Source: Aurantimonas manganoxydans SI85-9A1 (GTDB lineage: Bacteria > Pseudomonadota > Alphaproteobacteria > Rhizobiales > Rhizobiaceae). Taken from it: 64,000 nucleotides of DNA. How positions within the stretch are numbered: the stretch's first letter is position 1; each line of letters opens with the position of its first letter. The notes below the pieces were generated by a model, which saw nothing but the letters and a program-made list of their open reading frames with translations, searched no databases and had not been told where the DNA came from. Both the position numbers and the translations under genes were made by a program. The stretch lies in NCBI RefSeq assembly GCF_000153465.1, contig NZ_CH672387.1, positions 2,457,903 through 2,521,902 of the forward strand. Reading direction: 5' to 3'. Shown in pieces: positions 56,949 to 64,000 of this stretch.

Positions 56949-57422
56949 ATGGAAAAGGTCCCGATGACGAACCACGGTTACGACGCTCTGCGCGAGGAGC
57001 TCCGTCGTCGCCAGCAGGAGGAGCGTCCGCGGATCATCGCGGCGATTTCCGAGGCGCGCGCCCATGGCGACCTGTCGGAGAACGCCGAGTACCATGCCGC
57101 CAAGGAATCCCAGAGCCTGAACGAGGGCCGGATCTCCGAACTGGAAGACCTGACGGCCCGCGCCGAGGTCATCGACGTGACCAAGATGTCCGGCGCGACG
57201 ATCAAGTTCGGCGCCACGGTCAAGCTGATCGACGAGGACACCGAGGAAGAGAAGACCTACCAGATCGTCGGCGATCAGGAAGCCGACGTGAAGAAGGGCC
57301 GCATCTCGATCTCCTCGCCCATCGCCCGCGCGCTGATCGGCAAGACCGACGGCGACACCATCGAGGTCGCTGCGCCCGGCGGTGCCCGCTCCTACGAGAT
57401 CCTCGAGGTTCGCTGGGCCTGA
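56949..57422 (+). CDS. greA: Transcription elongation factor GreA
   Basis: 157 aa from the ATG at 56949 with GGAGG upstream. N-terminal coiled coil: [20 protein letters not shown], then [20 protein letters not shown] (the conserved DLSENAEY tip with the acidic residues that stimulate RNA polymerase cleavage). The C-terminal FKBP-like domain has [20 protein letters not shown] and [20 protein letters not shown]. It rescues backtracked RNA polymerase. Confidence 0.97.
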   Translation: MEKVPMTNHGYDALREELRRRQQEERPRIIAAISEARAHGDLSENAEYHAAKESQSLNEGRISELEDLTARAEVIDVTKMSGATIKFGATVKLIDEDTEEEKTYQIVGDQEADVKKGRISISSPIARALIGKTDGDTIEVAAPGGARSYEILEVRWA

Positions 57423-57556
57423 TCGCTTCTGTCTCCGCCCGCCCGTCGGCGCCGCGCCCTGGCGCACGCTGACACGGGTGGGCCCTTCCAAGACCGGCAG
57501 GCGGACGCGTCTCGCGCCCGCCGCCCCTGCCCGGCAATCGCAGAAGAACGGCCGCC

Positions 57557-58603
57557 ATGGACATCCGGGACGTCGAGGTCATCGCCCCGAACTTCAAGCG
57601 CCGGCTGTCGGGCGTCACCTCCACCATCGTCCAGCTGCTGCCGCTGCAGGCCCGCACCCTCGGCATCGCCACCATGGGTCCGGACGTCCTGCCGCCCGGC
57701 GTTCCCCGCCTGGCCTGGTCGGCGCTGCCGAAGCTCTGGACGCGGCCGCGCCATCGCCGCCACCGCATCTGGCATGCCCGCCGCAATATCGAGATGATCG
57801 CCGGCATCGTCCTGCGCGACATTCTCCGCATGCCGCTGAAACTTGTCTTCACCTCGGCCGCCCAGCGCCATCACAAGGGCCCGACCCGCTTCCTCATCCG
57901 CCGGATGGACGCGGTGATCGCCACCAGCGCACGCAGCGCCGCCTTTCTGCAGGTGCGCTCGCGAATCGTCATGCATGGCATCGATCTCGACCGTTTCGGC
58001 CCGCACGGTCCGCTCCCCGAAGGCCCGCAGGGGCAGGCGCTCGAAGGCCGCAGGATCGTCGGATGCTCCGGCCGCATCCGGCACCAGAAGGGTACCGATC
58101 TCTTCGTCGAGGCGATGATCGCGCTGCTGCCCGCGCGCCCGGACTGGATTGCCGTCATCACCGGTCGCACGACCGCCGAACACGCTGCCTACGAAGCGAG
58201 CCTCCGCCAGCGCATCGCCGATGCCGGGCTTGCCGACCGCATCCTCCTTCTCGGGGAAGTCGCGGACGTCACCGCGTGGTTCCGGCGGTTCGACCTCTAT
58301 GTGGCGCCGCCGCGCAACGAGGGGTTCGGCCTGACGCCGCTGGAAGCGATGGCCAGCGGCACGCCGGTGGTCGCCAGCGACGCCGGCGCCTTTGCCGAGC
58401 AGATCGTGGAGGGCGTGACCGGCCGCGTGGTGCCGGTGGGCGACGCCGGCGCGCTGGCGGATGCGATCGCCCCCTATCTGGACGACGCCGCGCTTCGCCA
58501 GCGTGCCGCGGAGGCAGGCCTTCTGCGGGTCAGGGACGCGTTTCCGCTGACGCGGGAAGCGGCGGAAATCCGCGAGGTCTACGAGACGCTCTGGTCGTCG
58601 TAG
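57557..58603 (+). CDS. Family 4 glycosyltransferase (LPS core, LpcC-like)
   Basis: 348 aa. N-terminal Rossmann start VEVIAPNFKRRLSGVTSTIV, and the GT4 C-terminal domain: GCSGRIRHQKGTDLFVEAMI, then WIAVITGRTTAEHAAYEASL and FDLYVAPPRNEGFGLTPLEA with the EGFGLTPLEAMASG motif (E-x7-E). Length and style fit rhizobial LPS-core mannosyltransferase LpcC. Donor and acceptor cannot be proven from sequence. It follows greA by 134 bp and its last 25 bases overlap the convergent GT25 gene. Confidence 0.85.
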   Translation: MDIRDVEVIAPNFKRRLSGVTSTIVQLLPLQARTLGIATMGPDVLPPGVPRLAWSALPKLWTRPRHRRHRIWHARRNIEMIAGIVLRDILRMPLKLVFTSAAQRHHKGPTRFLIRRMDAVIATSARSAAFLQVRSRIVMHGIDLDRFGPHGPLPEGPQGQALEGRRIVGCSGRIRHQKGTDLFVEAMIALLPARPDWIAVITGRTTAEHAAYEASLRQRIADAGLADRILLLGEVADVTAWFRRFDLYVAPPRNEGFGLTPLEAMASGTPVVASDAGAFAEQIVEGVTGRVVPVGDAGALADAIAPYLDDAALRQRAAEAGLLRVRDAFPLTREAAEIREVYETLWSS

Positions 58604-59439
58604 CGGCGCAATCGCGCAGCCATCGCGTCGCGCGATACCGGCAGGACGGCCGTGAACGCCGCTGCGTCGAAGCCTGCCGGACGAAACTCGACGTCGGCAA
58701 GACGGCGCGCCTGCACCAGCGCCAGCCGTAGCTGCGTGCCGATCCGACGTCCCGTATAGGGCAGATTGGCCCAGCTCAGCGGCAGGCGCTGGCGAGGCTG
58801 ATGGATCGACGTCTGGGTCGACAGGCCGACATCGAAGCCGCGCTCTTCCAGGAGATGAACCTGCATGGTCGCCGCCGGCTCGACCTGCGCCGTCCGCAAG
58901 CGGCAGACGCCGAACATGAAGGCGTCCACCGGGGCGGCCTGCGTCTCGGCCTTCGCCAGCAGCGCCCGGGCGCCGTTCCGGGAGACGAAATAGGCGCCTG
59001 CTCCCGACTTCTCGCGCACCAGTTCGGTGAAACGGACCCCGCCAACGGTGGTGCCGCCGCGCTTGCGAAAGAACTTGCGGCGACCGACCGTCTCGAAATT
59101 GACGAGGTCGAAGTTGCTGGCCGCAGCGTTTGCGACAGCCCGCGGAAAATGCGTGCCGAAGACCGTGTCGTCCTCCAGGACGATCAGGCCGTCCTCGCTG
59201 GCTGCCGCCCGCTCCCACAGCCTGCGATGCGAGAGGAAGGCCGCCAGTTCCGGCCGGGTCATCGGCCGCTCCCAGCTGGTGGAGAGACGCGCGTAGCTCG
59301 CGTCGTCGATACCGGCGACAGTGCAGGCTTCCTGGCGATGCACGTCCAGCCCGATTGCTTCGGCCTGCACCTCGATGAGCGCCCGGCGTTCGCGGGCGTC
59401 GGCGAGATTGATGAACCAGATGTCGGGGATGGCGCGCAC
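58579..59439 (-). CDS. Family 25 glycosyltransferase (LPS biosynthesis)
   Basis: 286 aa. GT25 pattern: DIWFINLADARERRALIEVQ, then PELAAFLSHRRLWERAAASE and DGLIVLEDDTVFGTHFPRAV with the ExD motif of the donor site. AGAYFVSRNGARALLAKAET and PVDAFMFGV follow. It probably adds a sugar to the LPS core, like LgtB/Lex-type enzymes. It lies 10 bp after trkH and overlaps the convergent GT4 gene by 25 bases. Confidence 0.88.
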   Translation of the reverse strand: MRAIPDIWFINLADARERRALIEVQAEAIGLDVHRQEACTVAGIDDASYARLSTSWERPMTRPELAAFLSHRRLWERAAASEDGLIVLEDDTVFGTHFPRAVANAAASNFDLVNFETVGRRKFFRKRGGTTVGGVRFTELVREKSGAGAYFVSRNGARALLAKAETQAAPVDAFMFGVCRLRTAQVEPAATMQVHLLEERGFDVGLSTQTSIHQPRQRLPLSWANLPYTGRRIGTQLRLALVQARRLADVEFRPAGFDAAAFTAVLPVSRDAMAARLRRYDDQSVS

Positions 59440-59449
59440 CGTTGTTGTC

Positions 59450-60976
59450 TCAGTCCGTCCAGACCGACGGGAACAGCAGGATCAGCACCGTCACCAGTTC
59501 GAGACGCCCCAGCAGCATCACGACCGACAGGGTCCACAAAGCGGGGTCCGGCAAGGAGGCAAAATTGCCGGCCGGCCCGATGATCTGGCCGAAGCCCGGA
59601 CCGACATTGGCGATGGCGGTCAAAGTGCCCGAAAAGGCGGTGATCAGGTCGAGCCCGAACATGGTCAAGAGGACGGTGCCGAGGAGCAGCGTCCCGAAGA
59701 ACAGGAAGAAGAAGATCGTCACCGTCTGGATCGTCTCGGACGAGATGTCGTCATTGCCGTATTTCAGCCGGATGATGGCGTGCGGGCGCACCAGCCGGCG
59801 GAAGCTGGAGCGCACGAGGCGGTAGAGGATGACGAGGCGGTTGGCCTTGATTCCGCCCGAGGTCGAGCCGGCACAGCCGCCGAGGAAGGTGGCGAGGAAG
59901 AACAGGCCGATCGCGGCGTTCGACCAGAGCGTATAATCCTCCGAGGCAAAGCCCGTAGTGGTGATCACCGAGACGAGGTTGAAGGCCGACGAGATCAGCG
60001 CCTCGCCGAAGGGCGTGTCGTTGACCACCCGCCGGGTCACGGCGATGGCGAAGCTGAGGACGAGGCAGGTCATCAGGAAGACGGCGATCTGCGGGTCGCG
60101 CCAGAGCTGGAAGCGCCGCGGCAGGAAGGCGCGGATATAGATGACGAAGGGCAGCGCTGCGAGGATCATGAAGAGCGTCGCGGCAACGAGTATGCCGTTG
60201 CTCTCGAAATAGCCCATCGAGGCGTCATGGGTGGAGTAGCCGCCCGTCGCCATGGTGGTCATGGCGTGGTTGACCGCATCGAAGAAGCTCATGCCGAGCG
60301 AGGTATAGGCGGCGGTGCACAGGATGGTGAGCACCGTATAGGCCGCGATCAGGCCACCGGTCAGCTGGTTCACCCGCGGCAGCACCTTGTCCGACTTGTC
60401 GGAGCTTTCCATGTGGAACAGCGCCAGGCCGCCGGCCCGCAGCGACGGCAGGACCAGAAGCACCATGCCGATGATGCCGATGCCGCCGAGCCATTGCAGC
60501 AGCGAGCGCCAAAGGAGAAGGCCGCGCGGCAGGGCGTCGAGGCCGGAGATCACCGTCGAGCCGGTCGTCGTCAGGCCGGACATGGATTCGAAGATCGCCC
60601 CGGCGAAGGTCACGTTGACGGAGGCGATGTAGATCGGCAGCGCCCCGATCAGCGTAGCGAAGAGCCAGACGCTGGTGACGAGCTGGAATCCCAGCCGCTG
60701 GGTGAATTTCGGACGCTCCCCGCGGGTGGCCGTGGCCAGGAGGATGCAGACCATCCCGACCAGCAGGCTGCAGCCGACGAAGACGCGCCAGTCCTCGTTC
60801 TGGTCGGCCACGTCGACGAGCGCAGGAATGAGCATCGCAGCCGCGAGTCCCAGCCCGAAATTCGAGGTGACGTACGCGATGGTCCTGAAAATGGAATGGC
60901 TCCGGGACGTGGCAGCTTCGGGAGGCGAAGGCCTCGCGTGAAGCGGTCTCTTACCCCCTTGGCGCGCGCTCGGCAA
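59450..60976 (-). CDS. trkH: TrkH-family potassium uptake protein
   Basis: 508 aa from the only upstream ATG; relatives are a little shorter, so the first about 25 residues may not be translated. The membrane body has four pore repeats: FESMSGLTTTGSTVISGLDA, FDAVNHAMTTMATGGYSTHD, FNLVSVITTTGFASEDYTLW and FSGTLTAIANVGPGFGQIIG, each with the filter glycine. TFLGGCAGSTSGGIKANRLV is also conserved. TrkH is the K+-translocating subunit working with TrkA (not in this window). Confidence 0.93.
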   Translation of the reverse strand: MPSARQGGKRPLHARPSPPEAATSRSHSIFRTIAYVTSNFGLGLAAAMLIPALVDVADQNEDWRVFVGCSLLVGMVCILLATATRGERPKFTQRLGFQLVTSVWLFATLIGALPIYIASVNVTFAGAIFESMSGLTTTGSTVISGLDALPRGLLLWRSLLQWLGGIGIIGMVLLVLPSLRAGGLALFHMESSDKSDKVLPRVNQLTGGLIAAYTVLTILCTAAYTSLGMSFFDAVNHAMTTMATGGYSTHDASMGYFESNGILVAATLFMILAALPFVIYIRAFLPRRFQLWRDPQIAVFLMTCLVLSFAIAVTRRVVNDTPFGEALISSAFNLVSVITTTGFASEDYTLWSNAAIGLFFLATFLGGCAGSTSGGIKANRLVILYRLVRSSFRRLVRPHAIIRLKYGNDDISSETIQTVTIFFFLFFGTLLLGTVLLTMFGLDLITAFSGTLTAIANVGPGFGQIIGPAGNFASLPDPALWTLSVVMLLGRLELVTVLILLFPSVWTD

Positions 60977-61096
60977 TCGAGCGGGGGATGACCGACGCTA
61001 CGGCAGTCGATCGTGTTGCAGCCCAGCACCCCCTCGTCTATTGAACGGGCGGGCGGCCGTCGCCATCTGCCGGGACGCCAATCCAGCGAGGCCAAC

Positions 61097-62068
61097 ATGA
61101 CCGAACGCCATGCGGAAATCCTGATCGTCGGCTCCGGCCCGGCAGGCTACACCGCCGCCATCTACGCTGCGCGCGCGATGATGAAGCCGCTGCTCGTCGC
61201 CGGCCTTCAGGAAGGCGGCCAGCTGACGATCACGACCGACGTCGAGAACTATCCGGGCTACGCCGATCCCGTCCAGGGTCCCTGGATGATGGAGCAGATG
61301 AAGGCGCAGGCGCTCAATGTGGGTGCCGAGATGGCGAGCGACCTGATCGTGTCGGCCGATCTCGACCGGCGGCCCTTCCGCCTGACCGGCGATTCCGGCA
61401 CCGTCTACACCTGCGACGCGCTGATTATCGCGACGGGGGCCCAGGCCAAGTGGCTCGGCCTGCCCAGCGAGGACCTGTTTCAGGGCTTCGGCGTCTCGGC
61501 CTGCGCCACCTGCGACGGATTCTTCTATCGCGGCAAGGACGTGGTCGTGGTCGGCGGCGGCAATACCGCCATCGAGGAAGCGCTGTATCTGTCGCACATC
61601 GCCAAGTCGGTGACGCTGGTGCATCGCCGCGACGAGTTCCGCGCCGAGCGGATCCTGCAGGAGCGTGTCTTCAAAACCGACAACATCGAGATCGTCTGGA
61701 ACAGCGAGATCGACGAGATCCTCGGCGAGACCAAGCCGATGAAGTCGGTCACCGGCGTGCGGTTGCGTGACCGCGTCACCGGCGAAACCAGCGAGCGGGC
61801 AACCCATGGCGTCTTCGTCGCCATCGGCCATGCGCCGGCGGTCGAACTGTTCACCGGCAAGCTCAAGCAGAAGCCGTCCGGCTATCTGTGGGTCGAGCCG
61901 GGCACGACGCAGACCTCGGTTCCGGGTGTCTTTGCGGCGGGCGACGTTGCCGACGATGTGTACCGTCAGGCGGTGACGGCTGCAGGCATGGGCTGCATGG
62001 CGGCGCTCGAGGCAGAGAAATGGCTGGCCGTTCAGGCCGTGGAAGACAAGCGGCAGGCTGCCGAGTAG
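61097..62068 (+). CDS. trxB: Thioredoxin-disulfide reductase TrxB
   Basis: 323 aa from the ATG at 61097. FAD-binding AEILIVGSGPAGYTAAIYAA, redox-active C136-AT-C139 (ACATCDGFF), NADPH-binding VVVVGGGNTAIEEALYLSHI, and the closing FAAGDVADDVYRQAVTAAGM. It reduces thioredoxin using NADPH. It is followed 57 bp later by a LysR regulator on the same strand. Confidence 0.97.
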   Translation: MTERHAEILIVGSGPAGYTAAIYAARAMMKPLLVAGLQEGGQLTITTDVENYPGYADPVQGPWMMEQMKAQALNVGAEMASDLIVSADLDRRPFRLTGDSGTVYTCDALIIATGAQAKWLGLPSEDLFQGFGVSACATCDGFFYRGKDVVVVGGGNTAIEEALYLSHIAKSVTLVHRRDEFRAERILQERVFKTDNIEIVWNSEIDEILGETKPMKSVTGVRLRDRVTGETSERATHGVFVAIGHAPAVELFTGKLKQKPSGYLWVEPGTTQTSVPGVFAAGDVADDVYRQAVTAAGMGCMAALEAEKWLAVQAVEDKRQAAE

Positions 62069-62125
62069 CTGATGCGGGCAGGCATCGTGCCTGCCGGGCC
62101 TCAGGCCGTCCGGGGATAACGACCT

Positions 62126-63022
62126 ATGGCTCTCGACTGGGATAAACTGCGGATCTTTCACGCCGCCGCCGAAGCGGGATCGTTTACCCATGCGGCGGAC
62201 GTCCTGAATCTCAGCCAGTCGGCGATCAGCCGGCAGGTCGCGGCGCTGGAGCAGGAAGTCGGAACGCCCCTCTTCCACCGCCATGCCCGCGGCCTGGTCC
62301 TGTCGGAACAGGGCGAACTGCTGTTCCACACCGCCAGCGATGTCCTGAAGCGTCTCGAGCAGGTGCGCATGCAGCTCACCGAGACGCGCGAGAAGCCGAC
62401 CGGCAAGCTGCGGGTGACGACCACCGTCGGTCTCGGCTCCGGCTGGCTCACGGAACGCGCCAAGGAGTTCCTCGAGCTCTATCCCGAGCTCGAGCTGCAG
62501 CTTGTCTTCGACAACGAGGAAATCGACCTCACCATGCGCAAGGCCGACGCGGCGATTCGCCTGCGCCAGCCGCAGCAGCCGGACCTGATCCAGCGCCGCC
62601 TGTTCACGGTGCATCTGCATGTCTATGCGTCGCCGGCCTATCTGAACCGCTTCGGCACGCCGGAGACGGTCGAGGATCTCGACAACCACCGGATCATCAC
62701 CTTCGGCGAGCCGGCTCCGAACTATCTGCGCAACCTGAACACGCTGGAGACGGTGGGCTTGCCCGACGGCAAGAGCCGCAGCCCGATCCTGCAGATCAAC
62801 AATCTGATGGCGATCCGGTCGGCGATCGAAAGCGGCATCGGCCTGGCGCTTCTGCCGGACTACATGATCGACAAGCGGGTGAAGCTGGTACAGGTGCTGC
62901 CGGAGATGGAGATGCCGACCTTCGACACCTATCTCTGCTATCCCGAGCAGATGCGGAACGCCGCCAAGCTCAAGGTGTTTCGCGACTTCCTGATTTCCAA
63001 GGCGCGCACCTGGGCCTTCTGA
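62126..63022 (+). CDS. LysR-family transcriptional regulator
   Basis: 298 aa. N-terminal winged HTH: LDWDKLRIFHAAAEAGSFTH, then AADVLNLSQSAISRQVAALE and GTPLFHRHARGLVLSEQGEL. The C-terminal effector-binding domain starts GKLRVTTTVGLGSGWL and contains DLTMRKADAAIRLRQPQQPD. Proximity to trxB hints at a redox-linked role, but the effector is unknown. Confidence 0.93.
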   Translation: MALDWDKLRIFHAAAEAGSFTHAADVLNLSQSAISRQVAALEQEVGTPLFHRHARGLVLSEQGELLFHTASDVLKRLEQVRMQLTETREKPTGKLRVTTTVGLGSGWLTERAKEFLELYPELELQLVFDNEEIDLTMRKADAAIRLRQPQQPDLIQRRLFTVHLHVYASPAYLNRFGTPETVEDLDNHRIITFGEPAPNYLRNLNTLETVGLPDGKSRSPILQINNLMAIRSAIESGIGLALLPDYMIDKRVKLVQVLPEMEMPTFDTYLCYPEQMRNAAKLKVFRDFLISKARTWAF

Positions 63023-63172
63023 GGGCCGGACTGCGCTGTCTTCTCCCGTAGCAAGGAGGCGCGACGTGCGTTGCTGGAAACCCACCGATCGGCACGGTGC
63101 GAGCGAACGCCCCGTGCCGCGCGGCGATCACCGCCGCGAAGGGGAACCGACCGGGTCGGTCCCCGCCGATTG

Positions 63173-63649
63173 CTACATTCCGGCCTTTTCGGTGATGCCC
63201 TTCAGCCCGGCGTCATAGATGCCGAGCATGACCTCTTCGGCCTCGGCATCGGTCGCGCCCTTGGCATCGAAGCTGCCGGTCCAACTGATCTGCGAGCCCT
63301 CGCCCGCTTCCGTCACCGTGATGGTCGATTCGTAATTGTCGACCGGCAGCGGGCCCTCCACGGCGGTGTAGGTGTAGCTCATGGCATCGTCGTCCCAGGC
63401 CACGAGTTCCTCGACGATCATGGCGCCGTCGCCGAGCGTCAGCGTGCGGCGGGTCTTGCCGTCGGCCTCGGCTTCCTCGCATTTGGCCACAGCCGGATGC
63501 CACGCGCCGATCCCGCAGAAATCACCGATCGCAGCCCAGACCGCGGCCGGCTTGGCGTCGACCTCGACCGTTCGGCCGATATCGAGCGCGTAGGCCGGCT
63601 CCGCCAGCATCATCGTCGCCGCGGCCACTCCCCAGGTCAGTTTGCGCAT
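63173..63649 (-). CDS. Secreted SRPBCC-family protein
   Basis: 158 aa from the ATG at 63649, with GGAGGAG upstream. Signal peptide (LTWGVAAATMMLAEPAYAL). The SRPBCC/polyketide-cyclase-like fold has VEVDAKPAAVWAAIGDFCGI, then AWHPAVAKCEEAEADGKTRR, and SYTYTAVEGPLPVDNYESTI, with a C-terminal long helix (EAEEVMLGIYDAGLKGITEK). Such proteins bind hydrophobic ligands. Being exported is less common. Two Cys could form a disulfide in the periplasm. Confidence 0.9.
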   Translation of the reverse strand: MRKLTWGVAAATMMLAEPAYALDIGRTVEVDAKPAAVWAAIGDFCGIGAWHPAVAKCEEAEADGKTRRTLTLGDGAMIVEELVAWDDDAMSYTYTAVEGPLPVDNYESTITVTEAGEGSQISWTGSFDAKGATDAEAEEVMLGIYDAGLKGITEKAGM

Positions 63650-64000
63650 ATGTCGTCTCCTCCGCACGCACGGCACGGCCGCGCGTCATTGCAGTGCCCG
63701 TGACCCAAGCTAGTTCGAACCCCTGGAACTGGAAGGGCGCGACGGGTGATCGACGCGGCGGATGAGGCGGAGACGGCCCCTCCCCCGGTACAATCCGGCG
63801 AGCAGGCAAAAAAATGGGCGGCACTGAGGCCGCCCGAAATTTGGCTGGAGTATCAGGCCATGAAAACCTGATGTCGTTCAAACGTGGCCGATACCGGATG
63901 GTTGCATCCGGGTCGTCGATTCCGTGGATCATGCGGTTTGCGGCCAAAGCGAAGGCGGAACTGTTCGCACCCGCAACCAATGCAGCACGGTGGCGTTAGG
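63650..64000. other. Gene-free end of window
   Basis: No convincing gene from 63650 to the window end. It holds a strong reverse-strand terminator (63808-63835). A further small hairpin ATCAGG...CCTGAT lies near 63855-63873 on the reverse strand, upstream of the terminator. Confidence 0.45.
63808..63835 (-). terminator. Strong Rho-independent terminator for an unseen reverse-strand transcript
   Basis: Reverse strand: perfect 7-bp stem GGGCGGC/GCCGCCC (63829-63835 with 63816-63822), 6-nt loop, then a run of seven T (63814-63808). No reverse-strand gene immediately precedes it inside the window. Confidence 0.85.

Noticed and set aside
63814-63999. A 61-codon forward frame at the window end
   Set aside because: It overlaps the terminator hairpin and has no recognisable pattern.

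Overview
The window reads as a high-GC alphaproteobacterial chromosome, most likely order Hyphomicrobiales (Rhizobiales). This rests on the co-location of rpoD, dnaG, yqeY, carA, carB and greA, the HlyU, SIMPL and CsgH families, and the style of the proteins. The genus cannot be fixed by eye. A tRNA gene (CAU anticodon, about 39.8 kb) separates an accessory half (1-39.7 kb), full of secretion, amyloid, polysaccharide and insertion-sequence material, from a gene-dense housekeeping half (39.8-64 kb).

1-12.3 kb: a type II secretion system (T2SS). gspD (cut by the window start) and gspE diverge at about 0.75-0.93 kb. From 12.26 kb down to 2.6 kb the reverse strand carries one tight run: a Tat-signal multicopper oxidase, a SCO1-cytochrome c fusion with a His-rich tail, then gspF-G-H-I-J-K-L-M and an HR-domain GspC/GspN-like gene, most gsp junctions overlapping. 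This suggests a T2SS dedicated to exporting the copper oxidase, with the SCO/cytochrome c protein supplying copper or electrons.

12.5-24.6 kb: an insertion-sequence graveyard around a small polysaccharide island. It holds an intact IS5-type element, an IS110 gene, an IS66 set with a frameshifted tnpC, fragments of several IS3 elements, an IS256 tail and an integrase remnant. Between them lie a UDP-glucuronate 4-epimerase, a UDP-HexNAc 6-dehydrogenase (TviB/WbpA type) and an acetyltransferase split by an intact IS256-family element with a 9-bp target duplication.

24.6-37.1 kb: a curli-type functional amyloid locus, all on the reverse strand. csgF, csgG and a NarL-type response regulator form an upstream block. 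After a 1.1-kb gene-free gap come six curlin-repeat proteins (166-530 aa), a CsgH-like amyloid inhibitor/chaperone, and an AprI/Inh-SH3 protein (predicted protease inhibitor). Two adjacent curlins share a nearly identical 5' end, and five of the six share a C-terminal motif. I see no csgE and no small E. coli-like csgA/csgB.

37.3-39.7 kb: decayed IS30, IS110 and IS3 copies ending next to the tRNA gene.

39.8-64 kb: core genes. These include a SIMPL protein, a small secreted basic protein, GNAT/SnoaL/SDR genes, an HlyU-like gene, rpoD, dnaG, lrgA-lrgB with an IS630-family element inserted at the lrgB stop codon, yqeY, carA, a small XRE regulator, carB, greA, two glycosyltransferases, trkH, trxB with a LysR gene, and a secreted SRPBCC protein. 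An orphan terminator at 63.8 kb points to a reverse-strand transcript entering from beyond the window.
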